NCBI GenBank assembly: GCA_023101725.1
Contig: JALJCO010000163.1
Span: forward strand, 124,001-188,000
Reading direction: 5' to 3'
Length of the DNA stretch: 64,000 nt
DNA from: Atherinomorus stipes
Taxonomy: Eukaryota; Chordata; Actinopteri; Atheriniformes; Atherinidae
A program made the translations under genes and the position numbers. Positions 24,401 to 32,049 of the stretch are shown here, in pieces. The notes below the pieces were generated by a model. The model saw only the letters and a list, made by a program, of their open reading frames with translations. It ran no database searches and was not told the DNA's origin. The first letter of the stretch is position 1; the number at the start of each line of letters is the position of its first letter.

Positions 24401-25134
24401 TCAGATTGTAGCTTCTGTATCACATGATGGTTGTAGCCTATCAGATTCTACTTCTGTGTCACGATGGTGGTAGCCTATCAGATTCTAGCTTCTGTATCAC
24501 ATGATGGTGGTAGCCTATCAGATTCTAACTTCTGTGTCACATGATGGTGGTAGCCTATCAGATTCTAGCTTCTGTGTCACATGATGGTGGTAGCCTATCA
24601 GATGTCATGATGCTGCTACTGTTAGTGATGATGATGATGAAGTTTTGGTATTTTTCACTACTTTAATGCAGGTTAATACACATTATGTTTTGGTAAATCT
24701 ATAATATTACTATTACATTTTATATTTGAACATTTTCCACTGAATAAATGTAAATGATCTTAACCTTTACTTAAGTTATTTGATAACTGAAAGAAGTTTT
24801 TAATCTTTTTTTTTGGAGGGGGCTTAATTTCTTCATCAATATAATTTATTATCATTTTAAAAGTATTTCTTTCTAGTTCTTCTGTTTTCAAGTTTATATC
24901 TAATATTACTCTTGCATTGAAGATTTTAATGCAAACTGTACAATCATGTGATTTTCCTTTAAGGAAAAAAGTATCCGTATCGATATTGATGAAAACTACC
25001 ATAGACTACTGGTATCGTATCAGCAGGGAAAACTTCGGTATCGCCCATCCTTCGTCCGATCTCAGTTTGTTTCTTTCACTCTGCTCCGATCAGAATCTGC
25101 ATTCATATCTTCTTTTTTTTCTAGGGAGGTGTAA
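12250..25134 (+). CDS. plekhg5: plekhg5: Rho guanine nucleotide exchange factor (DH-PH), 13 exons, 5' end incomplete
   Basis: Thirteen exons with GT-AG boundaries and matching phases join into one 876-residue frame. In order it holds an [13 protein letters not shown] start block (residues 4-16), a DH domain (about 128-310), a PH domain (about 375-480), a Glu-rich linker (about 640-688), an [10 protein letters not shown] block and a C-terminal [18 protein letters not shown] block ending in Ser-Glu-Val. This order and the terminal block are those of PLEKHG5 (Syx/Tech/GEF720), known to activate RhoA, to bind PDZ proteins at cell junctions through its C-terminus, and to act in endothelial, neuronal and autophagy settings. 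Human PLEKHG5 is about 1060 residues; the missing N-terminal part (Ras-binding-like fold) was not found here, so those exons are outside the window or this is a short isoform. Exon coordinates follow as separate entries. Identification is from remembered family sequence, not a search. Confidence 0.95.
12442..13130. other. plekhg5 intron a-b, first part
   Basis: No gene. Ordinary intron sequence with a G run just after the donor (about 12462-12473). Confidence 0.6.
13131..13617. mobile_element. Mariner-type MITE with TACAGTGGGGTG termini
   Basis: It starts TACAGTGGGGTGTGAAAGTT and ends with the inverse AACTTTTGCACCCCCACTGT. The interior matches the MITE family at 52714 (GTGGTTCAACAGAAAT, TTGAGCAACACTTTGAG). 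Confidence 0.65.
13618..14402. other. plekhg5 intron a-b, second part
   Basis: No gene. C-rich stretch at 13915-13945. Confidence 0.6.
14403..14579 (+). CDS. plekhg5: plekhg5 exon b (residues 65-123)
   Basis: The acceptor is TTGTTGCAG|GAG and the donor GGAG|GTACGG, phase 0 to 0. It encodes [20 protein letters not shown], then an acidic segment (DGDGEEEEP) and [13 protein letters not shown]. This is the linker preceding the DH domain; the pattern LFGLP followed by an acidic run matches PLEKHG5. Confidence 0.93.
14580..15078. other. plekhg5 intron b-c, first part
   Basis: No gene or transposon recognised. Confidence 0.55.
15079..15396. mobile_element. hAT-like MITE (GCTGTCACAAACGATTA type)
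   Basis: It runs from GGGCTGTCACAAACGATTA to CGAATCGTTGCAGCC, with internal inverted TTAGTCGACTAGTC and ATTAGTCGATTACGAC motifs. Widely repeated in fish. Confidence 0.6.
15432..16495. mobile_element. Foldback element with about 220-250 base terminal inverted repeats
   Basis: The left arm (15436-15690; AAAGGATAACTTTC, CTAGGAGTTTATACGTGCAT, GGAGAGACGGGGCAGC) returns inverted on the right (16270-16492; GCTGCCCCGTCTCTCC, ATGCACGTATAAACTCCTAG, GAGTTATCCTTT). The central part shows no complete frame. A fragment of the arm recurs near 47555-47600. Confidence 0.75.
16496..16928. other. plekhg5 intron b-c, last part
   Basis: No gene. Ends in a TTTTTCCAG acceptor. Confidence 0.55.
16929..17024 (+). 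CDS. plekhg5: plekhg5 exon c (residues 124-155): start of DH domain
   Basis: The acceptor is TTTTTCCAG|ATG and the donor TGAT|GTAAGA, phase 0 to 0, 32 codons. [19 protein letters not shown] is conserved region 1 of the DH domain, which contacts Rho switch I; the Glu of TEATYI is the usual catalytic contact residue in DH domains. Confidence 0.95.
17253..17453 (+). CDS. plekhg5: plekhg5 exon d (residues 156-222): DH domain
   Basis: The acceptor is a C-rich tract ending CTCTAG|CTG and the donor is ACG|GTCAGT, phase 0 to 0. It encodes the [14 protein letters not shown] and [16 protein letters not shown] helices of the DH bundle. Confidence 0.95.
17454..18499 (+). repeat. Extremely AT-rich plekhg5 intron
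   Basis: The intron between exons d and e is a long run of A/T with degenerate, roughly tandem TTTATATTTATAAT-like motifs and almost no C or G from about 17480 to 18410. No gene and no terminal inverted repeats were seen. It may be an old, heavily decayed AT minisatellite. Confidence 0.6.
18500..18610 (+). CDS. plekhg5: plekhg5 exon e (residues 223-259): DH domain
   Basis: The acceptor is GTGCTCAG|TTT and the donor is CACG|GTGAGT, phase 0 to 0, 37 codons. [19 protein letters not shown] is a near-identical PLEKHG5 signature in the centre of the DH domain. Confidence 0.96.
18713..18862 (+). CDS. plekhg5: plekhg5 exon f (residues 260-309): DH domain conserved region 3
   Basis: The acceptor is TTCTGTGCAG|TGG and the donor CATG|GTACGC, phase 0 to 0, 50 codons. 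It includes [20 protein letters not shown], the alpha-8 signature of Dbl exchange factors (QRxTKYPLLL), which makes the main contacts with Rho. Confidence 0.97.
18963..19100 (+). CDS. plekhg5: plekhg5 exon g (residues 310-355): end of DH domain and linker
   Basis: The acceptor is TCTGTGAAG|GTG and the donor AAG|GTAGGA, phase 0 to 0, 46 codons. It holds [20 protein letters not shown] and [16 protein letters not shown], the helical link from DH to PH. It is only about 100 bases downstream of exon f. Confidence 0.95.
19101..19945. mobile_element. plekhg5 intron g-h with an inverted-repeat MITE (19346-19619)
   Basis: 19346-19619 runs ACACTGCAAAAACTCAAA to TTTGAGTTTTGCAGTGTA with long complementary arms (AACATTTCGGTGAGAAATAG against CTATATCTCACTGAAATGTT). 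A related copy is at 46310-46577. The rest of the intron is A-rich. Confidence 0.65.
19946..20065 (+). CDS. plekhg5: plekhg5 exon h (residues 356-395): start of PH domain
   Basis: The acceptor is CCCCTCAG|ATT and the donor CAGG|GTAAGA, phase 0 to 0. [20 protein letters not shown] leads into the first strand of the PH domain. Confidence 0.95.
20146..20278 (+). CDS. plekhg5: plekhg5 exon i (residues 396-440): PH domain core
   Basis: The acceptor is CTCCTGCAG|ATG and the donor is CCTG|GTGAGT; it begins in phase 0 and ends in phase 1. [16 protein letters not shown] is the central PH strand pair with the typical LFTDLLL motif, followed by the basic [11 protein letters not shown] segment. Confidence 0.96.
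20279..22227 (+). other. plekhg5 intron i-j with a hAT-like element
   Basis: A 1.95-kb intron. 20518-21170 is a short transposon related to the one in the last intron. 21171-22227 shows no gene, and nothing else recognisable beyond AT-rich sequence and a polypyrimidine acceptor tract. Confidence 0.7.
20518..21170 (-). mobile_element. hAT-like non-autonomous transposon, single-copy relative of the minisatellite element
   Basis: It starts AGGGATGGGTGATAC and ends GGTATGCCCATCCC. The right part (TATTTTGTCTGTCTGG, ACTCCAGGGTATCGGTATG) is the reverse complement of the left part of the element at 23714. At 20965-21000 it has one copy of the sequence that is repeated 20 times there, including TCATGTGA. 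No coding capacity. Confidence 0.6.
22228..22343 (+). CDS. plekhg5: plekhg5 exon j (residues 440-478): C-terminal half of PH domain
   Basis: The acceptor is CTCTTCAG|GC and the donor CAG|GTTTGG; it starts in phase 1, completing a Gly codon, and ends in phase 0. [20 protein letters not shown] and [11 protein letters not shown] are the last PH strands and the C-terminal helix with its conserved Trp. Confidence 0.96.
22427..22581 (+). CDS. plekhg5: plekhg5 exon k (residues 479-530)
   Basis: The acceptor is CCCTCCAG|AAC and the donor is CAAG|GTAGTC; phase 0 to 2. [20 protein letters not shown] extends the PH helix and is followed by an acidic, Ser-rich stretch. The intron to the next exon is only 79 bases. 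Confidence 0.95.
22661..23692 (+). CDS. plekhg5: plekhg5 exon l (residues 530-874): long C-terminal exon
   Basis: The acceptor is TCCTCTCAG|C and the donor is ATC|GTGAGT, starting and ending in phase 2. It holds [31 protein letters not shown], a Glu-rich tract (about 640-688), Ser-rich segments and the invariant [18 protein letters not shown] block. If translation runs through the donor, the codon TCG is followed at once by TGA, so retention of the next intron would shorten the tail by two residues. The codons are very GC-rich (third positions), in sharp contrast to the introns. Confidence 0.96.
23714..25052 (+). mobile_element. hAT-like non-autonomous transposon in last plekhg5 intron
   Basis: It begins CTAGGGATGGGC and ends GTATCGCCCATCCTT, short imperfect inverted termini. 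It is flanked by 8-bp imperfect duplications CGTCCCAT (23706-23713) and CGTCCGAT (25053-25060); 8 bp is the hAT target-duplication size. It has no transposase frame. Its left part matches, inverted, the elements at 20518-21170 and about 57300-57600. The centre is expanded as the 40-bp minisatellite. Confidence 0.65.
23800..24603 (+). repeat. 40-bp minisatellite, 20 units, each built around TCACATGATGG
   Basis: The unit reads TATCAGATTCTAGCTTCTGT followed by (A/G)TCACATGATGGTGGTAGCC. I count 20 consecutive units, highly alike, with single-base variants (A/G before TCACATG, C/G after GATT, G/T in GGTGG) and a few short deletions near 24215, 24235 and 24450-24465. Seventeen units keep the octamer TCACATGA; three are altered (about 23942, 23982 and 24460). 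Confidence 0.97.
25125..25134 (+). CDS. plekhg5: plekhg5 exon m: 10-nt terminal coding segment completing the S-E-V PDZ ligand
   Basis: After a TTTTTTTTCTAG acceptor, the bases complete the split Ser codon (TC|G), then GAG, GTG and TAA: Glu, Val, stop. The resulting C-terminus ...LTASEV equals that of mammalian PLEKHG5 as remembered, and S-x-V is a class I PDZ ligand. Agreement of phase, acceptor and last residues makes this last coding exon convincing despite its size. Confidence 0.9.
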
Positions 25135-26387
25135 CGGCTGATGGTAACCCGACACGAGGAGGAAGAGCTTTTCCTCCGAGAGCGGACTGAATTCCTCGAG
25201 ACACAGATGCACTCTTTCTCATTCTGCCCTCTCCCTTCCTGTCGTTTTTGGGCAGTGAGTTCTCCGTTTTTCCATTTCAGCATCAACAACCCCCTTTTTC
25301 TGTTCGTTTTTTTGTTTGATTAGCTCTTGAATTTGTTTCTGTATTCCTCATGTGGAAGGGAGAGGCAGAGAGACGTTAACTGCTTGCACTTTGCAATGGA
25401 AGTAGCATTATTTGGGGGGGGGGGGCAGGAGGTGGATTCCCCACCCCTGCAGAGACGTATCCAGGTGGAGGTCTGGCAACCTCACCCCTGCACTCCGCAC
25501 AGGAGGAGCCGAACACGCCGCGAAAAAAGTGGACACCAAGTCTTGAAACGCTTGTGGCTTTAAAATAAATATGTAAAAAGAGGAAAAGAGCACGGAGGGC
25601 GACCTCTGACACTCGTACTGCTCCTGGTTTGCTTTATGACAGAGAGAAATAATTGCACAGTTATCTTTGTTAAGAAGAATCACTTCAGAGTGAATTAGTC
25701 ACATGATTTGTTGGTGTACAGATGTGTGTGTGTGTGTGTGTGTGAATGAATGTGTGTGTGAGTGATGCGTTCTCCTTGATTCCTGACTGAACCAAAACTG
25801 ATCTCCATCTCCTGTGAATGTGCTAACATACCCAAAGATGGACGACCGGTGTAGCCCAGCCAAGCCAAACGAGCGCAGCCAATCCCGTTTCAGACTTCTC
25901 CCTCCTCTGCGCTTCATTTTGATTTGACCGGCACGTTAAACTAGAACGAGTGACGAAGGCTGTTCTGATGGATTTTCTGCACTACTGCCTGCCTGCGTTT
26001 CTTTTTGACGGAAACAGTGAGCGGTTGAAGAAAAAGTTTGAGTTGGATATTTTCCTTGAGTGACTGCTGAGCTTTAGTTTAACCGTTTTTCTCCAGGAGA
26101 TTAGAAAAGAAAAAGTCATCCTACTCCAAACATTTCCCCAAAACCAAATAGGTTAACTGTTTACTTTTAGTTTTTTTTTGTTGTTGTTTATGTAATATTT
26201 ATTATGCCTGCTATGTTTTATATATATAAGATATTGTTTATATTGTTTGCTTCCATGATTTTTTTTTTTTTTGGTGTAGTCTTAATATTTTTTTGGTCTT
26301 GTCAGGCATTAATGTGCTATGAACCAAAATTATGTGTCTCCTCTTTCAGGAATGACTTAAAGTGTCTTACAAAATAATAATAATAAA
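25135..26387 (+). other. plekhg5: Probable plekhg5 3' untranslated region
   Basis: Sequence after the stop has no other gene. Candidate AATAAA signals are at 25564-25569 and 26382-26387. It contains a G run (25415-25424), a (GT)n run (about 25721-25744) and T-rich stretches. The true cleavage site cannot be fixed from sequence alone. Confidence 0.5.
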
Positions 26388-27639
26388 AAAAGAAAGAAAG
26401 AAAATCTTTCCATTCCTTTTTTTTTAAATGGTGTAATCCGGTGTGACGGAGTGAGACATGATGTGGTGAACTGCGGTCAGACGGGCAGCAGGGGGCGAGA
26501 GAACGTTAGATCTGGTGCAGCTGGTGAGGTCTGGACTGGGGTCGGGGGGTCTTCATCAGCAGGAATTCATCACAGAAGTGGGTACTGTTACAAGCCTGTT
26601 ACAACCTGTTACTTTGCTTCAGCAACTTGAAAACTAATAAACTCAGTTTTGCAGGTCCTTGAAGAGTCTTAAAAAGTTTGAATTTACAAATCTCAACTCA
26701 ACTTTATTTGTTGAGCAGCTGAATACAACAAAGGGCTGAGAAAAAGTGCTGAACACCAACATAAAACACTATTAAAACAGTTAAACACAAAATTTGATAA
26801 GAATAATCAAAGAGAAGAACATCAAGAACAAGACAAAAACAAAAAGAAAAAAAAATCTGTGCTTGTCACCTGAATTTAAAGGTGCATTGTGCAAATACTC
26901 TTCTTTCCTCCACATGCTCTAACAGCTGCCTGATGTGTAGAATGAGCTGATCTTTCTTCATTACAGTGGTCTTTGATACTGTTTCTGCTCAATGCGAGAA
27001 ATTCGGGTACGAAGCCTCAAGGGGGCGCTTGTGGGGGAGACGAGCTGCGCGTTCTTGTTTGTCTGGCTGCACTGGTGTTGCGCATTCCGCCACCGCAGGT
27101 CCGCGCATGCTGAGACAACACTGCTGCTGCTAAAAGATGGAGAGCAGGTGCCTCTCAAACCCCGACTCAGACTCCAGGAACTTCTGTTTACTGTATTTCT
27201 ACAGTTGTAGAAATCGTAAGAACACCAGATATCTCGGCAGGTTGTAACGTCGGCTGAGGCTGATGGGAAAGTATTGGTATCGGTATTGGCCCTAAAAAAA
27301 ATCTGTATCGGTTGATCCCTACTGCTGCTGTCATTTGGCAGACGCTTTTTTTCAAAGCGACTTACATTTGAGAGAAAAACACAAGCAAGAAACCAGATAG
27401 GAGGGTCCAGCATGGAGAAGCGCTGCTCAGACTGCTGTCTTCCATGCAGTGCTACAAGATTTTCTTTTTTGTTCTCTTCTCACCCTACAACAGTCCCCTT
27501 ATTCACCGAAACGGTCTTAAATTCACCATCATAACAACATCTTGGCATAAGTGCATGCAGCTTCATCAGTGCTGAGTCATGCAAAGCATCATATCAAAAA
27601 TGATTCTTCAGAAGAGGGAAAAAAAAGTCTTGAAGTGAA
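26388..27639. other. Intergenic sequence with a fish repeat tail
   Basis: No gene. 27320-27370 contains CATTTGGCAGACGCTTTTT and AAAGCGACTTACA, a string common at the ends of fish retroelements. 27255-27315 is the ATATCGG-like end of a small DNA element. Confidence 0.45.
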
Positions 27640-28480
27640 ATGAACAGTAGAAGTATTCACACCTTTGATCAAATGTTTTTGTGGTCTTAAATAAACTTTT
27701 CCCACCTTCAATGTAACCTATAACATATACACTTCCATTTAATCAGAGCATCTGTATTTTTATGGTTGTCATTGGTTAAAGAGATGGTGATTAACTCCAG
27801 ATAAAGATGTCCTCGTAGGATTTTCTGACATTTCCGCAGTTTTCTGCTTCACAGAGAGCTTCCAGAGCATCAACGGTATTAGTAAGTACTGCTTATGTAC
27901 TACATGTAGCCATCGCCCATGTTTGGCATATCTCTGGGCTGTGGGTTGCAAGATGGAAACATTTTCAGGCAGTGAGGAACATCCAAGCCCAGCTACAGTT
28001 TCCTGAAATTAATCTGACTTTCCACAGGCATGCAGGGAAAATGTGTTCAGGTCAGAGGAGACCGAGGCTGAATAAATCCACACATCACAAAAAAACACCG
28101 TTCCCATGGTGAAGGATGGTGGTGGCAGCATCATGCTCTGGGGTTGCTTTTCTAATGTTGGAGTGTGGGTGTAGTCGAGGTGGAGGGACTTATGAACAGT
28201 TCCAGTTACCAGATTCACTTCTGGCCCCAAACCTTCAGGCTTCTGTCAGCAAACTGAAGCTGAAGCAGGAATTTTACCTTTGACCCCCAAACATGTATCC
28301 AACTCCATCAAAGAACTGCTTCACCAGCAGGAGGTCAGGCCCAGACCTGAATCCAACAAAGTCTGCAGGATGAACTCAACGGCAACGTCTTCGCTGATGC
28401 ACGGCGCGGGTAAATGCTGCCAAGTGGAGACGTGTCATGCTGATCAACTCCTACACAAGAAGACTGAAAGCTGCTTTAAC
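27640..28480 (+). mobile_element. Decayed Tc1-like transposon
   Basis: At 28105-28145 the text GTGAAGGATGGTGGTGGCAG...ATGCTCTGGGG encodes the Tc1 transposase signature [12 protein letters not shown], followed by broken frames. Termini are not clear, and no intact DDE enzyme remains. Confidence 0.5.
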
Positions 28481-29172
28481 AGATATTACACAACCAAGTT
28501 ATGTTCTTTTTGTTTCCTCAACAGATTTTTCTCTTTTTTAGTTGAACTTTGGGATATTCTAACATCACTAAAGCTTGATTTTTTTTTTTTTTTAATTAAT
28601 TTATTTTAACAGGGTTGTGTCAAATCAAATTGAGTGTGTATTTGAACTAATCATTAGAAGATCAGACAAATAAGCAAAGGTGACCATCAGGGGTGCAACA
28701 AAGTATCGATACAGTGAGATATAGCGATACTTTGTTTTGTGATAATGAATATTAAAATTCAAAGTAGCAATATTTTCCATAAAACTCATGTACATGCCAA
28801 CATTTACATTTTATATAATTTAGTTGAGAAATCCTAAAAGCAATTTAATTACTTATACTTTTAGCACATAGGTTTGTTTAACAGTAAAAGTGTTTTGAAT
28901 TTGCTGTGAGCATCTTCTGATAAATACTTGGAAATTAAAAAAAAAACAGATTTACACATACACTGTCTAAATATGACCTTGTTTGCATGTTGCATTTCAT
29001 CCCAAGTAAGTTTTTGTTGCACCAAAGTGGTGGTATGTGTATCAGGGACTGCATTTCCTTACTTTTTTTTTTTTTTTTTTAGATTTTTAGGCAAATTCAG
29101 ACTTCAGACCAATTTATTTATCCTGTTAGGAAGTTCTTTCAGGGAAATGAGGCTATAAACAGTCACATCACA

Positions 29173-29253
29173 AAGGAATAAGAGAAAAAGATTACAAGAA
29201 AATGTCGGGGTACTTAACAGCACCTACGGCTGTCATGCATGGGTAAGAAATAT
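29173..29253. repeat. Direct repeat flanking the Penelope element, left copy
   Basis: Begins AAGGAATAAGAGAAAAAGAT and runs to GGTAAGAAATAT. Near-identical to 30756-30848. Confidence 0.9.
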
Positions 29254-30755
29254 GTGAAAAATGAAAAAAGTGAAGCCCGCACACTGAATGATATGGAGGC
29301 AATTGGATGCAAAAATGGACTGATTTATTTACATGGTGCCAAGGTGCACAGCAAAAAAGTGCAAAGAAATAGTGAACGTTTCGGTTCTAGACCATCATCA
29401 ACACTAATGACCTGACTGCACAACTTGAAGCTTTAAATAGGCTGGTCAGCAGTGAAGACAGCCAATCAGGATAACCCTGACAGGAGGAAGACATCAACTA
29501 ATTAGACATGAGGGATATACAAGGAAAAATCCAAAAGACAATATATAAAGACTATCAAAGACAATGTGTAGAAAATTATAAAAAACATGAAAGGGATAAT
29601 TCTTCATTCAAACCCCCAGGATGAACAGTTTTTAAATAAAAGATCCATCTGCACTCAGATTGAAGTAATCTGCGTTCAATATTACCCCCTCTTCGATTCT
29701 TAGGGATCTGCTGGATGACACAGAAAGAAAGCGTTGAGACGGGATGACCAGCTTCTTGGAAATGTCTTGCAATGGATGATTTCTCATCATTTCTTCTTAT
29801 AGCACTCTTGTGCTCAATAATCCGAGTTTTAACTGGTCTAGTGGTTTTGCCCACATATTGTAGACCACATGGACATGAAAGAAGATACACAACACCAGCT
29901 GATGTACATGTAAGACAGTATCTGATGTTATATCTTTTGGAGGTGACATGGCTGGTGAAAGTGCTTGTTTTTCTGGAATTTTCACATGCTGAACAATTCC
30001 GGCACGGGAAGAAACCGGTCATCCCATCCAAACTCCTCTGAATGGGAACACGCTGTACATAAGTGTCTGCACGGACAATGTAGTCCCTTATGTTTTTAGC
30101 TCTGTAGTGAGAAAACATGGGAGAATCAGAAAACAGCTTTTTACAGACAGGATCAACTGAAAGAACATGCCAGTGTTTTCTGATGATCCCTTTAATATCT
30201 TTACTCAGTGGAGAATAAGTAGTAGTACAAACAACTGAATGATTCCTAACAGAACTGCGGTTAGAAGGCTGACTGACATCCATGTGGCGGACTTTCTCTA
30301 AGGCAGCATCGAGCCAGTTTGTAGGATACGCTCTTTGCTGGAAGTCAGTATACATCTTTTGGGCCTCACGCTCAAAATCATCAGGTGAAGTACAAATACG
30401 TTTGAGTCTCAAAAACTGAGAAAATGGCAGACCTTTTTTCAAAGAGGTGGGATGAGCACTTGTAGCATGGAGAATGCTGTTTTTGTCAGTAAGTTTTGTG
30501 TACAGAGTGGTGGAAATAAGATTATCCTGGATACGCACTCTAGTGTCCAAAAAGGGAATTTCTTTAGCACTGTATTTTTCAGTGAATTTGATAGAAGAGG
30601 ACATATTGTTGAGATATGATACAAATGAACCGAGTAATGATAATGGACCCCTCCACTGGAAAAAACAGTCATCTATGTATCATTTGTACAAGAGGATATG
30701 TTCGGAGAAAGGATTATTATTGAAGACAAACTTATGTTCAAGATATCCCATAAAG
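29254..30755 (-). mobile_element. Penelope-like retroelement (Neptune/Poseidon-like), 5'-truncated
   Basis: The minus strand carries the end of a Penelope-type reverse transcriptase and a GIY-YIG endonuclease, then a 3' region typical of these elements (CCGAAACGTTCACTATTTC...). The body starts inside the reverse transcriptase (MGYLEHKFVFNN, then YIDD). It is flanked by direct repeats at 29173-29253 and 30756-30848. Confidence 0.85.
29576..30682 (-). pseudogene. Penelope-like RT (C-terminal part) with GIY-YIG endonuclease, interrupted
   Basis: A 342-residue open frame (29576-30604) and its upstream in-frame extension. The reverse transcriptase box YIDD is at 30668-30679, but the codon just before it is TGA (30680-30682), probably from TGG. 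Then come the thumb region (FLDTRVRIQDNLISTTLYTK), a Cys-rich motif (CRNCSAC), and the endonuclease (VVYLLSCPCGLQYVGKT, TRIIEHKSAIRR). GIY-YIG endonuclease fused to a telomerase-related reverse transcriptase is the hallmark of Penelope elements, which nick target DNA and copy RNA into it. The palm N-terminal to YIDD is truncated, so the copy is dead. Confidence 0.85.
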
Positions 30756-30848
30756 AAGGAATAAGAGAAAAAGATTACAAAAAAGAAAAGAGAGAAAATG
30801 TCGGGGTACTCAACAGCACCTACGGCTGTCATGTATGGTAAGAAATAT
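30756..30848. repeat. Direct repeat flanking the Penelope element, right copy
   Basis: Same sequence as 29173-29253 except for an extra A-rich insertion (AAAAAGAAAAG) and a few substitutions (for example ACTCAACAG for ACTTAACAG). Confidence 0.9.
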
Positions 30849-31310
30849 AAAACAAAGAAGAATACTATTTAATAGATGTATATATTAAATCTAATATATA
30901 TTAAGTAGTATAGGAATGAATGTAGTTACTGTATCTATACACAATATATAAAAAAATATAAATTACAGATGAAATATTTACTAAATTTACTATATTTCTG
31001 TGTATGATACAATAACTGACTGGATATGCTTTACACATATGTATGTATATATTAATAAACCTAAATAAATATATAATTAAATGTGTATATATTATGTTAA
31101 ATATTAATTTATCTTTCAATCAGAACAAGGTTTTTAATCTGTTGTGAAATGTAGATCTCTGTTCTTTGTCATAAAGGTGATGACAAGCATGAATTAGCTT
31201 TTACTGTTGAAGGTGCTGTAATTGAACCTCAGTAAAGAAAAACTGCAAGACATTGTTTTGCTTACAGTATCACAATATATCGGATCACACATGTATTGTA
31301 ATGCGTATCC

Positions 31311-31522
31311 AGAGGTGTCAAAAACAGGCTAGAAGTAGAAAGTAGAAATCCTGTCTGGCAGTTTTTCCAACCAATCACTGAACCAACTGGGTTTAATTAG
31401 CTCCTCTGCCAGGTAGATGAGCTCGTTAGTGAAAACAGCCGTTCTAAATGCACTGGCAGATCCGAAAACATGGTAGGATTTCTACTGAAAAACTACTTTT
31501 ACTTCTACTTTTGACACCTCTG
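31311..31522. mobile_element. Small inverted-repeat MITE
   Basis: It runs from AGAGGTGTCAAAAACAGG to CTTCTACTTTTGACACCTCT, with inner complementarity AGTAGAAATCCTG / GGATTTCTACT. Confidence 0.65.
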
Positions 31523-31763
31523 TGCGCATCGTATCGGCAGATTGTGCCAATTCACTCCCCTAATGACCAACGTTGTCTCATACGTTTCATTTTTATAGCA
31601 TTTACTAACCAACTGATTAAACAAATTTGTAAAAATTTGTCATCCACTGTAGAGCGAAACGCATGAAGTAAAGACTAACTATAGTTGGGGAAATAAACGT
31701 TTCAGTTGTGCTGGAATTAAAAATAATTCACAGACCAGAGAGACAAAGAATTAGAAAATAGGT

Positions 31764-32049
31764 TTTATTTACAAAAAGGGCTAAAACTTTAACTTCTCCA
31801 CATGCACATTTAAACCAGCACCTAGCCACTTTAATATGGCTTGTTTAGCTAAATACAGAAAAGAATATGGTTAAGTTTATTTACAAGCAACATTTCACTC
31901 CAAAAACCATCCTGGAGCACTTCAGAACAAATCCAGTTAGTTTAACCCATTTTAATCCAGTTTGTTATCCAGTTCTAACCTCGTTAAGGCCGCTTCATCA
32001 TAACCACGTTTAATAATGTTTATCTTGTTAAGAAAACCAGCAGATTAAA
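31764..32049 (-). other. Possible 3' UTR of the minus-strand gene
   Basis: AT-rich non-coding sequence directly after the stop at 32050, with AATAAA on the minus strand at 31876-31881 and 31764-31769. Confidence 0.35.

Larger units (their letters stand above)
28687..31563. mobile_element. Possible hAT-like element interrupted by a Penelope element and a MITE
   Basis: The left end AGGGGTGCAACAAAGTATCG and a right side with TATCGGCAGATTGTGCCAATTCACTCCCCT suggest one element split by later insertions. Termini match only loosely. Confidence 0.35.

Noticed and set aside
23800..24603. CRISPR array (regular repeats)
   Set aside because: The units are contiguous with no unique spacers, and the genome is a vertebrate; it is a minisatellite.
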